Assembly: GCA_019925095.2 (NCBI GenBank)
Contig: CM034402.1
Span: forward strand, 5,343,501-5,407,500
Reading direction: 5' to 3'
DNA length: 64,000 nucleotides
Source: Dendrolimus kikuchii
Lineage: Eukaryota; Arthropoda; Insecta; Lepidoptera; Lasiocampidae
Below are positions 1-10,966 of this stretch, piece by piece. Position 1 is the stretch's first letter; the number at the start of each line of letters is the position of its first letter. A model generated the notes under the pieces. It saw only the letters and a program-made list of their open reading frames with translations. It made no database searches and was not told the DNA's origin. The position numbers were made by a program, and so were the translations under genes.

Positions 1-178
1 TAGGGTTCTATTGCTGTTTTAGTAAAAGGGAAGTATGGGATGATATCCGAACTGACATAAAGTACTTGGTTGAAAACAGCGCAAAGATAAAAACGTTATG
101 AGAAATGTTGCAATTAACGCAACTAATTAATTCCATAAAACCTCATTATATTACACCATCTTTATACATAAATTCCTT

Positions 179-411
179 GTGTTAGTGTGTATGTCACTGA
201 AATTTCCTGTGTGTTTGAGTGGATTTCGCGATGGTTCAGATTTACAATTGGAACCGAGTTCCAGCTTTTTGATGAAATTTTTATGTATGTTTAAATGGGT
301 CCCGGAATGGTTTAGATTCATAATTGGATCCGGTAGGTGGCGCTGCAATCTGGTTTCTGTTTTTTTTTTGTTTTTTTCAGGGCACGACTACGTCTGCCGG
401 GCCCGCTAGAA
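179..411 (+). mobile_element. Helitron-like element, 3' part
   Basis: Carries the sequence seen inverted at 13629-14192 (TGTTTGAGTGG, then GGATCCGGTAGGTGGCGC) and ends in GTCTGCCGGGCCCGCTAG. This is the 3' end shared by several copies in the window. The 5' end is not clear. Confidence 0.5.
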
Positions 412-898
412 TGGTTATAAATCACTCACACGTCACTCGCCTTACATACATCTAACATCAAAGTATATAATTCTCTTTATAAAACTATAACATATTGTCC
501 AAACCTCTCTCTCTTTTCTTTCGCCATATCTGTCTCTTCTTTCCACACTCCTCTATTCTGACATACATCTTGTGTCACACCATATATGATCTTGTCATAT
601 TATCCAAACCTATTTGCACATAAACCTTGTTAATTTTATTCAGTAATTTAAATCTTTGTTTTTTTGTCACATTTGTCAATATGGTATTTAATAATAACAT
701 ATATATAACACGAAATATATTCTTTACTTTATATTATATAATTTAAAACATATTTTTTTATACATTGATCCGGCTCGAAGGACCAATCTCTAAATATACT
801 AATCTATGATAATTATTTATGATATAATTCCAAATCACAACGTATGTTACATTGTTGCATTATGTGGCTTACTTGCTATCAACATAAACTATGTACGA
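412..898. other. AT-rich stretch, nothing recognised
   Basis: No coding pattern, paired ends or duplicated flanks seen. Confidence 0.4.
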
Positions 899-1190
899 GC
901 TGGCAGCTGTACAATTGCCATGTCACCGGTTTACGCCAACACGTGCATTTTAACATACCATTGTTATCAGTCCTCGTTTAGTACCGTACTCGGTCAGTCG
1001 GCAAAACAGCCATTGATCTTAGCAGTAGCACAATCATAAGCACAATCGGTTCCTTAGCATAACTTTAGCAATAAACAATTTACATCTAGCAACTTCTATC
1101 ATTAACATCTTATGTAGACAAACCCCCTACAAACTAGGAACACTAGAAACCACAGTTCAGTATACGTGTCAAAAGCTAAACATTTTCATT
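899..1190 (+). repeat. Left copy of a ~290-bp direct repeat
   Basis: Starts GCTGGCAG and ends CATTTTCATT; matched by 1509-1788 with small indels. The two copies flank a repeat A insertion exactly. Confidence 0.75.
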
Positions 1191-1200
1191 TTTTTTTATT

Positions 1201-1502
1201 GCAGGAGTTCAGTAGACAGGCAGACGGCTCACTTAATGGAAAGCGGTTACCGTCGCCTGTGAACATTTGCAACACCAAAGGTGCTACAAATGCGTAGCTA
1301 CTCTCTTTAGAGAGACTGGAACCTGGTCACTAATGCCGGAACACAACTCACGGTTGTTATTACGGCATACTCTAGACCAGGTGTGGTAGCCATCCAGTCG
1401 GGCAAATGCCCTACCACCTGGCTGTAGGTTGTTTTGTCGCCTCTTACGACAGACCGCCCGGCCGCAGGAAATTGTATTCTTTCTCCAGTCCTGCACGGAT
1501 AA
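1201..1502 (+). repeat. Dispersed repeat A, full length
   Basis: Begins GCAGGAGTTCAG after a T-rich run and ends GTCCTGCACGGATAA. Internal blocks GGTTACCGTCGCC, GGTGTGGTAGCCATCCAG and TTGTTTTGTCGCCTCTTACG recur in at least a dozen places in this window. No coding capacity. TGCAGGA and TCCTGCA near the two ends are inverted, hinting at short terminal inverted repeats; the class is unknown. Confidence 0.8.
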
Positions 1503-1508
1503 ACCAGG

Positions 1509-1788
1509 CTGGCAGTCGTACAATTGCCATGTCAGCAGTCTACGCCGACACGTGCATTTTAACATACCATTGGTATTAGTACCCGTTTAGTACAGTACTT
1601 GGTTAGTCGGCAAAACAACAATTAATCTTAGCACATTCATAAGCTTTAGCAATAAACAATTTACATATAACAACTTCTATCATTAACATCTTACGTAGAA
1701 AAACCCCTTACAAACTAGAACCTAGCTAATTTTTCATCGCGGGGAAACCACAGATCAGTATAATTGTCAAAAGCCAAACATTTTCATT
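1509..1788 (+). repeat. Right copy of the ~290-bp direct repeat
   Basis: Homologous to 899-1190 over its full length (ACACGTGCATTTTAACATAC, AGCAATAAACAATTTACAT and others shared). Confidence 0.75.
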
Positions 1789-2269
1789 GAGACGGTTCTC
1801 ACTTAATTTACCGTCTACGTCGATGTTTTATTAAAATAGAAAAAAAAGATTCATTTCATCGTTTAATGTCTTAATTTAAATAAAATGAATTCTTGGAATA
1901 TCGTATTCCCTTTACTTTTGCGTCTTAAATGTATTTATTCAGTAATAATAATATTATTTATACAGCAGAAACGATCTTGGGCACGGCCAAATAAAAGATT
2001 TCATTTAGAGAGGTTACCGAAATGGTTTTAAATGTATTTCAATTGCTCAAATAAAGATAAATTGTTAGTAATATTATATTTAAACGATTGCCTAAAAAGG
2101 AGCGTAATGTTTATGTGAACTATGTGTTTCAGAAAGCGGTGATAGCTTTGTGGTTGAAGCAAAATTACATTAGACACGCGTTGGCCACGTACGCCGATCT
2201 GGACACGTCACAGCCCATACATTTTATGTAGCGGCTATACTCTGATTTTTAATTACCTGGACTAAAATG

Positions 2270-2686
2270 CGGTCGAGATGCGAGCACTGCGCAAAATCTA
2301 CGGAGTGACGCTCGCGGACCGCGTTCGTAATACCGAAGTAAAAAAGAGAATTGGTCTGAAAGAGAGTGTCGGGGTGAAGGTAAGGAAAGGAATGCTCCGG
2401 TGGTTCGGGCATGTGGAAAGAATGCATGATGAAAGAATGACTAAACAGATATACAATGCAAAAGTGGATGGATGCAGAAGTCGTGGAAGGCCACGACACA
2501 CCTTCCATGATCAAATTGATCGTGTACTAGCAGAAGGTGATGTCAGGAGCCTTAAGAACAGACGAGCGTGCATGACAAGAGTTATGAATGTCAAAGAAGC
2601 AAGTGAGGTGTGTAAGAACAAGCCTAAATGGCGCTCTGTTGTTCGTGCCTACCCCGCAAGGAAACTGGTGTGAAGTTATGTATGTA
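2270..2686 (+). mobile_element. 5'-truncated non-LTR retrotransposon, (ATGT)n-tail family
   Basis: Encodes an uninterrupted C-terminal piece of a LINE ORF2 (2278-2673) with the motif [26 protein letters not shown] and a conserved end near [11 protein letters not shown], followed by GTGAAGTTATG and a short ATGT tail. Flanked by a 12-bp target-site duplication, TGGACTAAAATG, at 2258-2269 and 2687-2698. Clade not assigned. Other copies are at 13185, 19707, 33798, 35619, 40326, 54346 and 56770. Confidence 0.9.
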
Positions 2687-2970
2687 TGGACTAAAATGAC
2701 AGCTGCGGTCGACCATTTTTTTTTTTGTTCATAAATGAGTTATCTAAGTTGAATCAACAACTGACCACTGTGAGTTGAATCATACAGAATTTCTATAGGA
2801 TTCAATTCACAGGGTTGCTCCAAGCTTGTAACATAAGTGATCAACCGCAGTATAGTTGTTTAGATCTACAATACATCCATTCCATACAATGCGGCGCTAC
2901 GTACGCGACGCCCACCTAACGACCCCAGATTTTCGTCGGATGGTAGAGGCGTAAGACGCGTATACATAAT

Positions 2971-3330
2971 ATGTTACATACATATACGCTATGTTTCAGG
3001 CGTCGGACGAGTCTTTACCCGAGCGCCATGTGTAAAAATTTATTGATAAAGAAAAGAATTCGCTACAAACAGCGTGAAATGAGCGACATCCGTCTTATGC
3101 CCGGTTTCTATATCTTAATATGTCTGTGCCCGCGACGTCGTCCGCATGGAAATTATTTTCAAAAGCCTGCCATTGGTGCTCCGCTCCTATTGGTCTTAGC
3201 GCTCGCATTTTTTTTTGCTCTCGCGCTTCCTCGCACTGTGGATCTCTTAACGAGCCTGGGAAGCTATTTGGCCCGTCAGATTTGTCTGGCTCATTGGAAA
3301 ATATTTTAAAATATTATGCTTGATATATAA
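2971..3330 (+). repeat. Repeat-derived stretch with LINE/Helitron-like wording
   Basis: Contains TGTGCCCGCGACGTCGTCCG, which resembles the CCCGCGACTTCGTCC block common in lepidopteran repeats. The open frame over it shows no recognisable domain and is judged fortuitous. Confidence 0.35.
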
Positions 3331-3975
3331 AATTCAGCCTTCCTAAAATGACGTAAGTTCCCACATATTTGTTTTAAAGTGTCTGTCAAAAGTTATGGCC
3401 CACGGGAAGTGTTTGGCAACTGTATATCTTTGTTTATAACAATATCATATATGACATATGTAAAAATTAGCCTTGCTACTTTGACGTAAACTAGCATGGT
3501 TTTTATCCACCTTTGATACCTGCTACCTGAAAAAGGGCCCCCTTTCAGCTTAGCGAGTATTCATCCCTTTCCAAGTTTATGTTAAACTACCGATTCTAAA
3601 AATTTCATCTTTCCTAAAATCACGTAAGTCTGTGATGACTCTCTATATATTTTAGGAATCAATTTGTACTAACCTCGTTTATTTGTTGTAAAAGAGTTTG
3701 TAATTATTGAGTAAACGGATGTCGGAAGTCAAATAACCGGAAGTTGTTAATCAATATGAAAGGCGCTAGTGAACTCAACGAATAAATGAGTGAATCTGCC
3801 TTAACTACGCCCTACTCGAGCAGTGAGAGACTGCGAGCGATATTCATTGCGAATCGATGTCCTAGACATGTCTCTGAAAGACATCGCGAGCATAATTCTT
3901 GAAGGAGAATTGCTGTTCGGCAGAGGATCGCCGAATTTTAGAGCTGTTTTCTGTATACTAAATTAGTGTTTTGTG

Positions 3976-4447
3976 CAGGGTTTGAAATATCGGTAAAAAT
4001 GTGGCATCGTTATTTATGCTAATTTCAGGTAACGGTAAAAAACAAATATCGTTTTAAAACTTACCGTTATTTCTATCCATTTTACCGGTAACAAATATAA
4101 CGTTAATACTATTTTTATAACGTCGCTCTCTTTTACTCGCAAAGATTCTCAAACAGCACTATGCTAAGAGCGCGCGTAATATTTAGAGTTGTGTTTGTCG
4201 ATTGTTTCGGTAAGATGCAGTCGTAATAGAGCCAATTCTTAAAAACGGCAACGTCGCTTGAAATAACGTAAAAATTACCGATACGTATAACGTTATACAT
4301 ACGATTTTTAACGTTATATTATAACATAAAAATCATAAAAGTTACATAGTAACGGTAAAATAATATAACGGTACGGCAGTATCTTTTCAAAAAAAACCGG
4401 TAATTACCTATATTTTTAAAGGTAATTGATAAAATTTTCAAGCCCTG
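3976..4447. mobile_element. hAT-like MITE
   Basis: Ends are CAGGGTTTGAAA and, inverted, CAGGGCTTGAAA, typical of hAT terminal inverted repeats. Flanks match an 8-bp target duplication at 6 of 8 positions (GTTTTGTG / GTATTGTA). The interior is non-coding and rich in TAACGGTAAA motifs on both strands. Confidence 0.7.
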
Positions 4448-4629
4448 GTATTGTATTTGATATTATAATTCTAGTGTAATAAACTTTAATACTGTTTCAG
4501 ATTTGTATTATCCTATAGCGCTCTCGTCGACATATACCTGTATATAATTACCATGTGCTAACTGATGTTAAAAGAAAACATTACGGTAAAACATTCACGT
4601 CAGCTTAACCGATATGTTAATAGTTTATT

Positions 4630-4850
4630 TTTATGTCTTCTTACAATATATACATACATTTAATTATAATCGAGTACAATGAAGAATACTAATATTGTAT
4701 TCTACCTATAACGCTTTAAGACTATTCGTAGAATACTGAATCTAGGTCATCGAAGTCAATAGGTAAAGTTCCCGGCCGGCTTCACTACCTCGCTGGAACA
4801 CCTTTTTGATCCGTTGCCCGAGGTAGGAACCAGCCTTGTGATCGCTAGCC
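4630..4850. repeat. LINE 3'-UTR-like repeat
   Basis: The block around CTACCTCGCTGGAACACC and CCGAGGTAGGAACCAG recurs in diverged form at 24190-24300 and 44880-45010, each after AT-rich DNA. No coding capacity. Confidence 0.4.
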
Positions 4851-5352
4851 TTCTAATTATTAATGATTTTAATGACACTCCAAATCACATGACCTACTAG
4901 AGTGCAAAATACATTTAATAAACACGTATTTATATCAAAAGTAAGGAAATTGACCGCCCAATGAATACCACAAGAAAATACAAGCTAAAACAGATTTTAA
5001 TATAGAACAAAATGAAGACGTTTATTTTCTCAACTAACCCCCCATTAATCTCGGGGAACGTTCGCGAATCATTTCGTTTATTGTGTCCTTCGCAACCTAA
5101 AATGTAATTTACTGAATTGCCTTCAAAGTAATTCCAATTTAAATATTCAATAGGTCTTAACTGATAAGGCATTAAAACGTTTCGTTCGTTGATTGCAGAA
5201 TACCCAATAAGCTAACAGAAATATTGAAAATCTTTAAGCCGATAGAGTTATTTGAAAACATGTATGCGTAAACTGGGTTTAATGGGATTTTCATTTGTTT
5301 TGTTTATCTGTAGGCTTTTATTGCGAGAAGGTTCCAATGACTGACCATACTT

Positions 5353-5564
5353 GTTTTTTGGTCTTACTCCAAAAGAAAGGTTTGCACTGAAAACCAGCGT
5401 TGTGTCGCATATAATTCCAGCACAGTAATATGCTGAGTGCAAACCTTGTTTGTTGAAAATGCGGCGTAAAAATGCTCAAAATATGCTCTGTGTATGACAA
5501 TGTATAAGAAATGTAATTACGTCGCGATTTCTTCAAATAAAGTTTTTCTTTCTTTCTTTCTTTT
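5353..5564 (+). mobile_element. Non-LTR retrotransposon 3' end with (TTTC)n tail
   Basis: Shares GGTTTGCACTGAAAA, CAGCGTTGTGTCG and ATGCTCTGTGTAT with 9223-9431 and 45668-45871, and ends CTTCAAATAAAG followed by TTTC repeats. This is a LINE 3' UTR with a polyadenylation-like AATAAA and a microsatellite tail. Confidence 0.65.
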
Positions 5565-5639
5565 CATATTTAATGTGAGTTTATTACGGGAGAGCACTGT
5601 ACAATATTAGATATTTAAAAAGAGAGGGCAAGTAAGAAG

Positions 5640-6400
5640 TCGATAGGTGGCGCCGCTGTTGCATCGCTCCTGTGTTGCAATAGGCTAGACTGGGTGCGCT
5701 TGTGAAAACGCCTCATGCGAAAAGAACATGAAGTCGTCGGGGTTTTACCTTCTCGTGGAAGAAGGCTTACGGGCCGCCGCCTGCCAGGGCCTACGAAATG
5801 GCGAGGGCAAAAACTTGTGGCTCTGGCACAAAGGCGAAGGACGGAACACCGAGGGGGTTTAGTGGGTATCTCCGACTGTAGCGTGGCAATAGCATTTCTT
5901 AAAAAAAAAGAATACGGTTGTGAATGACGCCGTCTTCTCTTTTTGCGTGCGAGTCATGCTTGCTAAGCAGGATCCGGAGCGGGAGCATTAACGTACCAGC
6001 TTGCACCCCTCCTGCCAAAGAAGAACGTTTCGGTGCTGGAAGGCATCATTAAATCTTCGGCTGGAGTGAGCGGGCGGCACACGTCCCTGGGGATAGGTTC
6101 CCACCCGCCGTTATGCCGTTGACATGGAGGCGCGCCGGTGTTCCGCGTGCGTTCATCTCTCCTCCCGTAGGGCGCATTACAGATCGCCCTACGCCAAGAA
6201 GAGATAGAAATCGCCGGGGGCGTGGATCCCCCGGCAATAGATGAGGCCGTTGGGCCACCGCCTGTCGGCGCTTGCGAAGGGGCTAGGTGAGGTACTCGTG
6301 GCCCTGGTATAAGTGCAATGAACAGAACACCGAGGGGTTGTAGTGGCTATCCCCGACCGCGACGGGGTTGCAGTAGCATTACTTGCTTATAGTGCTAGTG
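5640..6400. repeat. GC-rich repeat remnant
   Basis: Much more GC-rich than its surroundings. GGAACACCGAGGGG followed by AGTGG recurs at 5840-5870 and 6324-6345, so the stretch is internally repeated. Probably a decayed retrotransposon; frames are broken and no domain is recognised. Confidence 0.35.
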
Positions 6401-6800
6401 CCACCAGGACGTGGCAAATCCCACATACATACAGGATTGGGTACAAGAAAAAGAGAAACGGTATGAACGACTGAACGTATGTTACACTATTGCCTCCACC
6501 ATTACAAGACATTATACAACCGTACCCGGTCTATTCTATATTAATATGTACCAGCGAAACTTAGTTTGCATTGTTTGCAATGGCGGTACTGTAGCGGAAC
6601 ACTTACAAGCCAATAGACGGCGCTGTGTAACAAATGAAGTCGCAAACCATTACCGACACGTTCGTTCAAAGAAGATGTACAAATTTCTAAGTATAATAGT
6701 CGGGCGTGGTTAAGACGGCATGCACCGGCAGACAGACACAGACGCCGCCAATCACGATCTCTCCACGTCCCTGGGAGGGACGCCAGAAGATATATAACAA

Positions 6801-6820
6801 CCCCCCCCCCCCCCCCCCCC
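6801..6820 (+). repeat. Run of 20 C
   Basis: An uninterrupted C homopolymer, unusual in this AT-rich window. The run length is prone to sequencing error. Confidence 0.9.
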
Positions 6821-8540
6821 GCACGCACACATGGAGGATAGACTAGGCATGTTTAAATCGCTTCGAACCGCCGATCCCGGTTCGCCGGGATCCTTCCCTT
6901 CGGGCTTCATATCACCTGTCGCCCGTTCTCAGTTAGTGCATTGTTGTCGCCATCTAGTCGGCATCATTAGATTCATCCCCCCCTCATGGCAACAGTCCAG
7001 CCGAAGTAAAGCCCCCTAGGGAGCTCCCTCGAGCTAGTTGTCCCCCGGGCTCGAGCGCCTTCGCTCCGCGAAGTTATAAGCTTTACTGTTTTGTTTATAA
7101 GGTTTTCTGACTTTTTTTCATACATTTTTTGATTTACTTTACTCCTGTTAATATCGAAGATTGTTTATAAATTATTATTGTTAAATAGACCAAAAGTAAG
7201 ATATAATAACTTCAACTTTAAGAAAAGGTAATAAAGTCAATTTCGCAAAAGTTTCAATTATTTAATTTTATCACGACGGGGACGGTATAGTAGTTTTTAC
7301 TTAAATTTTGCACTTTTGATTTATGACCATTACATGCCATATTAAATGTATGAATATCTAAATGTTCGAAATCACGCTTATGGACGCTGTTACAAAATGT
7401 AGTTCATAAAATAAAACAAATCCTAAATACGAAACACGACAAATCTAAAAAGAAAGTGCCCCATTTCTTCAATAACGCCCAGTACACTGCAATTTCGTTG
7501 CGAATTTTACGATTGGCCGCGTTGCACACGCGAGATTGCAATGAACCACGTTAGTGCTGCTATACGTAATTCGGTTACATAAAAATATGTAACACAAGTA
7601 TATTGTGTTACATTTCGTGACGGTATATTAGAGTTCTGATAGTTCGTACTGTTTGTACACTTGCTTTTATACTTATATAAAGCTTTATATACCTATAAGC
7701 TTGATTTAGCTAAGTAATTAGTTCGTTACGACAGATATCTAAGTAATATGTTGTTGATTACATATTACTTAAACTCGAAAATTTTCGCCATTAAATACTT
7801 TCTCTAAAAAAATGAGTGTCAGCTCCGAGTCACGACTGGAGTTCACTCTTCAAACATTAAAAAATTTACACGTGTGCGGTGACAGCGGCTGAATGCGGCC
7901 GAATAACAGCGATCACAAGAAAAGAAAAAAAAACATGCCAACAACAGATAACTTTTTATCCAGTACAAAATACACATATAATACAAAACACGCTCACAAA
8001 CATATGAATTAAAGACTTAAATCATATAAGTAATATCAGAGCGCCTGGCAGAAATATAATAGTAGTTTTGCTAAAAATCATCTTGGTAAGCAAGCTATTA
8101 TAGAGAGGTGAACATTAACATGACATAATAGATTAACACTTAAATTGCTTTAACTAACTACAACTTTTTTACTTTTATTCATTTTTTTTGTTTTGTTTGC
8201 TCTACACATAATACAGGGGTAGTTTCAAAGAAAAAAAAAATGTGTGTGCATTTCAAACGCAGTATAAGTGACAAGTACATCCGTTAACATGATATTATAA
8301 TTCAAAAATAAACCTCTTAAATATCACTTTCAATTTTTCACTGTTTTAATCTAAAAAACATTATTATCAGTTTTATTCGGTCCAAATTGGACCTATATTC
8401 AATCACCGATCTTATTGATTCTCTAATCTGTGCTTCATAATGTAAAACTCGTATCCCATTACCTCGCAGTCCTTAGTATTAGAGTTTCAATTCATAACGA
8501 TTCTAAACAAATTTCACTTCAAAAAATCATGACGATTTTG
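6821..8540. other. Repeat-like GC-rich start, then AT-rich DNA with no gene seen
   Basis: 6830-7070 is GC-rich and includes a GGATCC-centred palindrome. From 7080 the sequence is AT-rich without coding signal, splice-bounded exon or clear repeat ends. Confidence 0.4.
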
Positions 8541-8555
8541 TATTTTTTTTTCATT

Positions 8556-8842
8556 GCAGGAGTTCAGTAGACAGGCAGACGACCCACTTGATGGAAAGCG
8601 GTTACCGTCGCCTATGAACTTTTGCTACAAATGCGCTGCTGCTCTCTTAAGGGAGACTGGAACCTGATCACTAATGCTGGAACACAACACAAGGCTGTTA
8701 TGGCGGCATACTCTAGACCAGGGGTGGTCGCCATTCGGTCGAGAAAACTACTACCACCTGGCTGTGGGTTGTTTTGTCGCCTCTTACGACAGGCCGCCCG
8801 GCCGCAGGAAATTGTATTCTTTCTCCGTTCCTGCACGGATAA
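8556..8842 (+). repeat. Dispersed repeat A, full length
   Basis: GCAGGAGTTCAG start, TTCCTGCACGGATAA end, about 287 bp; close to the copy at 1201. Confidence 0.8.
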
Positions 8843-9222
8843 AACATGCACGGTGTATTACTTCACCCCTCATAAAATTTCCATATCGGGAGACATAAAT
8901 GAAAATCGATTCTTAAGAAGTAAACTTCAATTAAATATGAACAATGAATAGTCTTATACTACCTATCAGTTGAATGACAACTCTCTTTCAATCTCATTAT
9001 TCACCATGCCATCTGTACGGTTACAACCATACGACCGCACAGTCAGCACTTACGCGAGCACACGATTTTAGCAATCATACTAATCAGTTCACCCAACGAC
9101 ATAGCGGCTCGCGTTCGTGTACTCATACCATCATCAAATCTATCTAGTATTAAGTTAATTAAATATCTTTAATCAATTACTATATATAATTTAATCTATC
9201 CCCAGATGTGGGGTGTAAATTG

Positions 9223-9431
9223 AGTCGTTTTAGTCTTACGCCAAAAGGAAGGTTTGCACTGAAAATCAGCGTTGTGTCGGATATAATTCCGGCACAGCAT
9301 TATGCTGAGTGCAAACCTCGTTTGCTGAAAATGCGGCGTACAAATTCTCAAAATATGCTCTGTGTATAATAATGTATAAGGTATGTAATCACATCGCTAT
9401 TTTTTCAAATAACATTTTCCTTTCTTTTCTT
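9223..9431 (+). mobile_element. Non-LTR retrotransposon 3' end
   Basis: Same family as 5353-5564: GGTTTGCACTGAAAA, TGCTGAGTGCAAACC and a T/C-rich tail. Confidence 0.6.
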
Positions 9432-9922
9432 ATGGGCGAACCGTATACCATCTATGATATTGTGCTAAAAATATCTTCATTAATGTATTTAATATTACAA
9501 AATGCCTGAAGTATGTTAACACGTTAATTAAACCTGAAATATTAATGATGCCAGGTTTACGAGTAACTACATTACCGCAACAACGAACGCTAGCGGCGTA
9601 GAATAACAATAAGCTTCCCTCTTTGTCAGTAGAAACCATTTACTATCCCCCCCTCCCCTCCCCCCTGAAGGAACAGACATCGATTACCAATATTCTATTT
9701 TGATGTCCGAAATATTCACAGTCATTTCCCTGCAATTATTTCTTAAGTAGCTAATATTGCCAGGTATGAAGATTTAAATGAAAGTCTGGGTTTTCAGTGT
9801 TTTGTGGGCATTTTGAACAAAATACCTACCTACAACCCTTGGACACAATGGTCGTGTTCGTCCGACCGTGTGTCTGTATATCAGCTAGTCTTTACAGATG
9901 TCGATTTTTCTTTTTTTTACAT

Positions 9923-10217
9923 TGCTGGAGTACAGCAGATAGATTGATGACCCACCTGATGATAAGTTACCGTCACCTATAGACATTTGAAAGATCAAAG
10001 ATGCTACCTATGTGCTGCCGGCCTCGAAAGGGGAACTAAAATCTCGCCGCTAATGCAATCACACAACTTTAAATTGTTACAACGGTATACTCCAGACCAG
10101 GGTTGGTGGCCATCTTAATGGCCAATGTCCTACCAGCTGGCTGTGTATTGTTTTGTCGCCCCTTACGACAGGCTTCCAGGGTGCAAGAATGAATACTCTT
10201 TCCCCATTCCTGCACAA
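9923..10217 (+). repeat. Dispersed repeat A, diverged copy
   Basis: Recognisable from GTTACCGTCACC, CTAGACCAGG-like and TTGTTTTGTCGCCCCTTACG blocks; both ends present. It lies just left of the last nAChR exon found. Confidence 0.6.
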
Positions 10218-10338
10218 GCAGTAGAACTTTATCTATAGAAGACGATGAACTAGGCTCGACATTTTACCTATAATCTTCATAAGGTTGGGTGTTGGTTAGA
10301 GGTTGAATACAGTCTAACTACAATATATTAGCACTTAC

Positions 10339-10451
10339 CTCGTTGTCTTTATCAGCATCCTTAATGTGTTGAGCAATGAACCTCACACTCTTCAACGCAG
10401 CTGCAACTTCAGGAGATAGGTGACGAGGCAGCATGTTCTCTGATTCGGTTA
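10339..10451 (-). CDS. nAChRalpha8: nAChR loop exon: amphipathic helix before M4
   Basis: 113 bases; TA at the start completes a codon (Val if the donor base is G), then [19 protein letters not shown] followed by [17 protein letters not shown]. This is the conserved membrane-associated helix just before M4. Acceptor TTATAG, donor GTAAGT, phase 0 out. The next exon should encode IIEDWKFV-like sequence and M4; I searched the minus strand from here to base 1 and did not see it. Confidence 0.9.
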
Positions 10452-10821
10452 CTATAACAAAATAACTTATTATCAGTAAAGATAGTACCGCATAACATTA
10501 GCTCAGTAACAAAATATAATTTTGAAAATGTTATGACTACATCTAGTCACAGATAAATCATCTTTTGCTTTTGATCTAGTAGTAGCTTAGTAGTAAAAAA
10601 AACCTATCCCACTTTCTGGGATAAGGTTTACATAAATGTATCCCAAAACATATCCCATTATCCGGGAGGAAAGTATCCCTTGTCCACCGTCGGTATTAAA
10701 ATTACATATATGCCGATTTTCAGCCAAATCCGTGAAGTAGTTTTTCAGTAAATTATAACAAGCAAACAGACAAAGTATCCTATGTTCATCCTCGGCATCT
10801 AATATATATATATATATCTCA

Positions 10822-10909
<88 letters not shown>

Positions 10910-10932
10910 TAAAATGTATATATATATGATAC

Positions 10933-10966
<34 letters not shown>

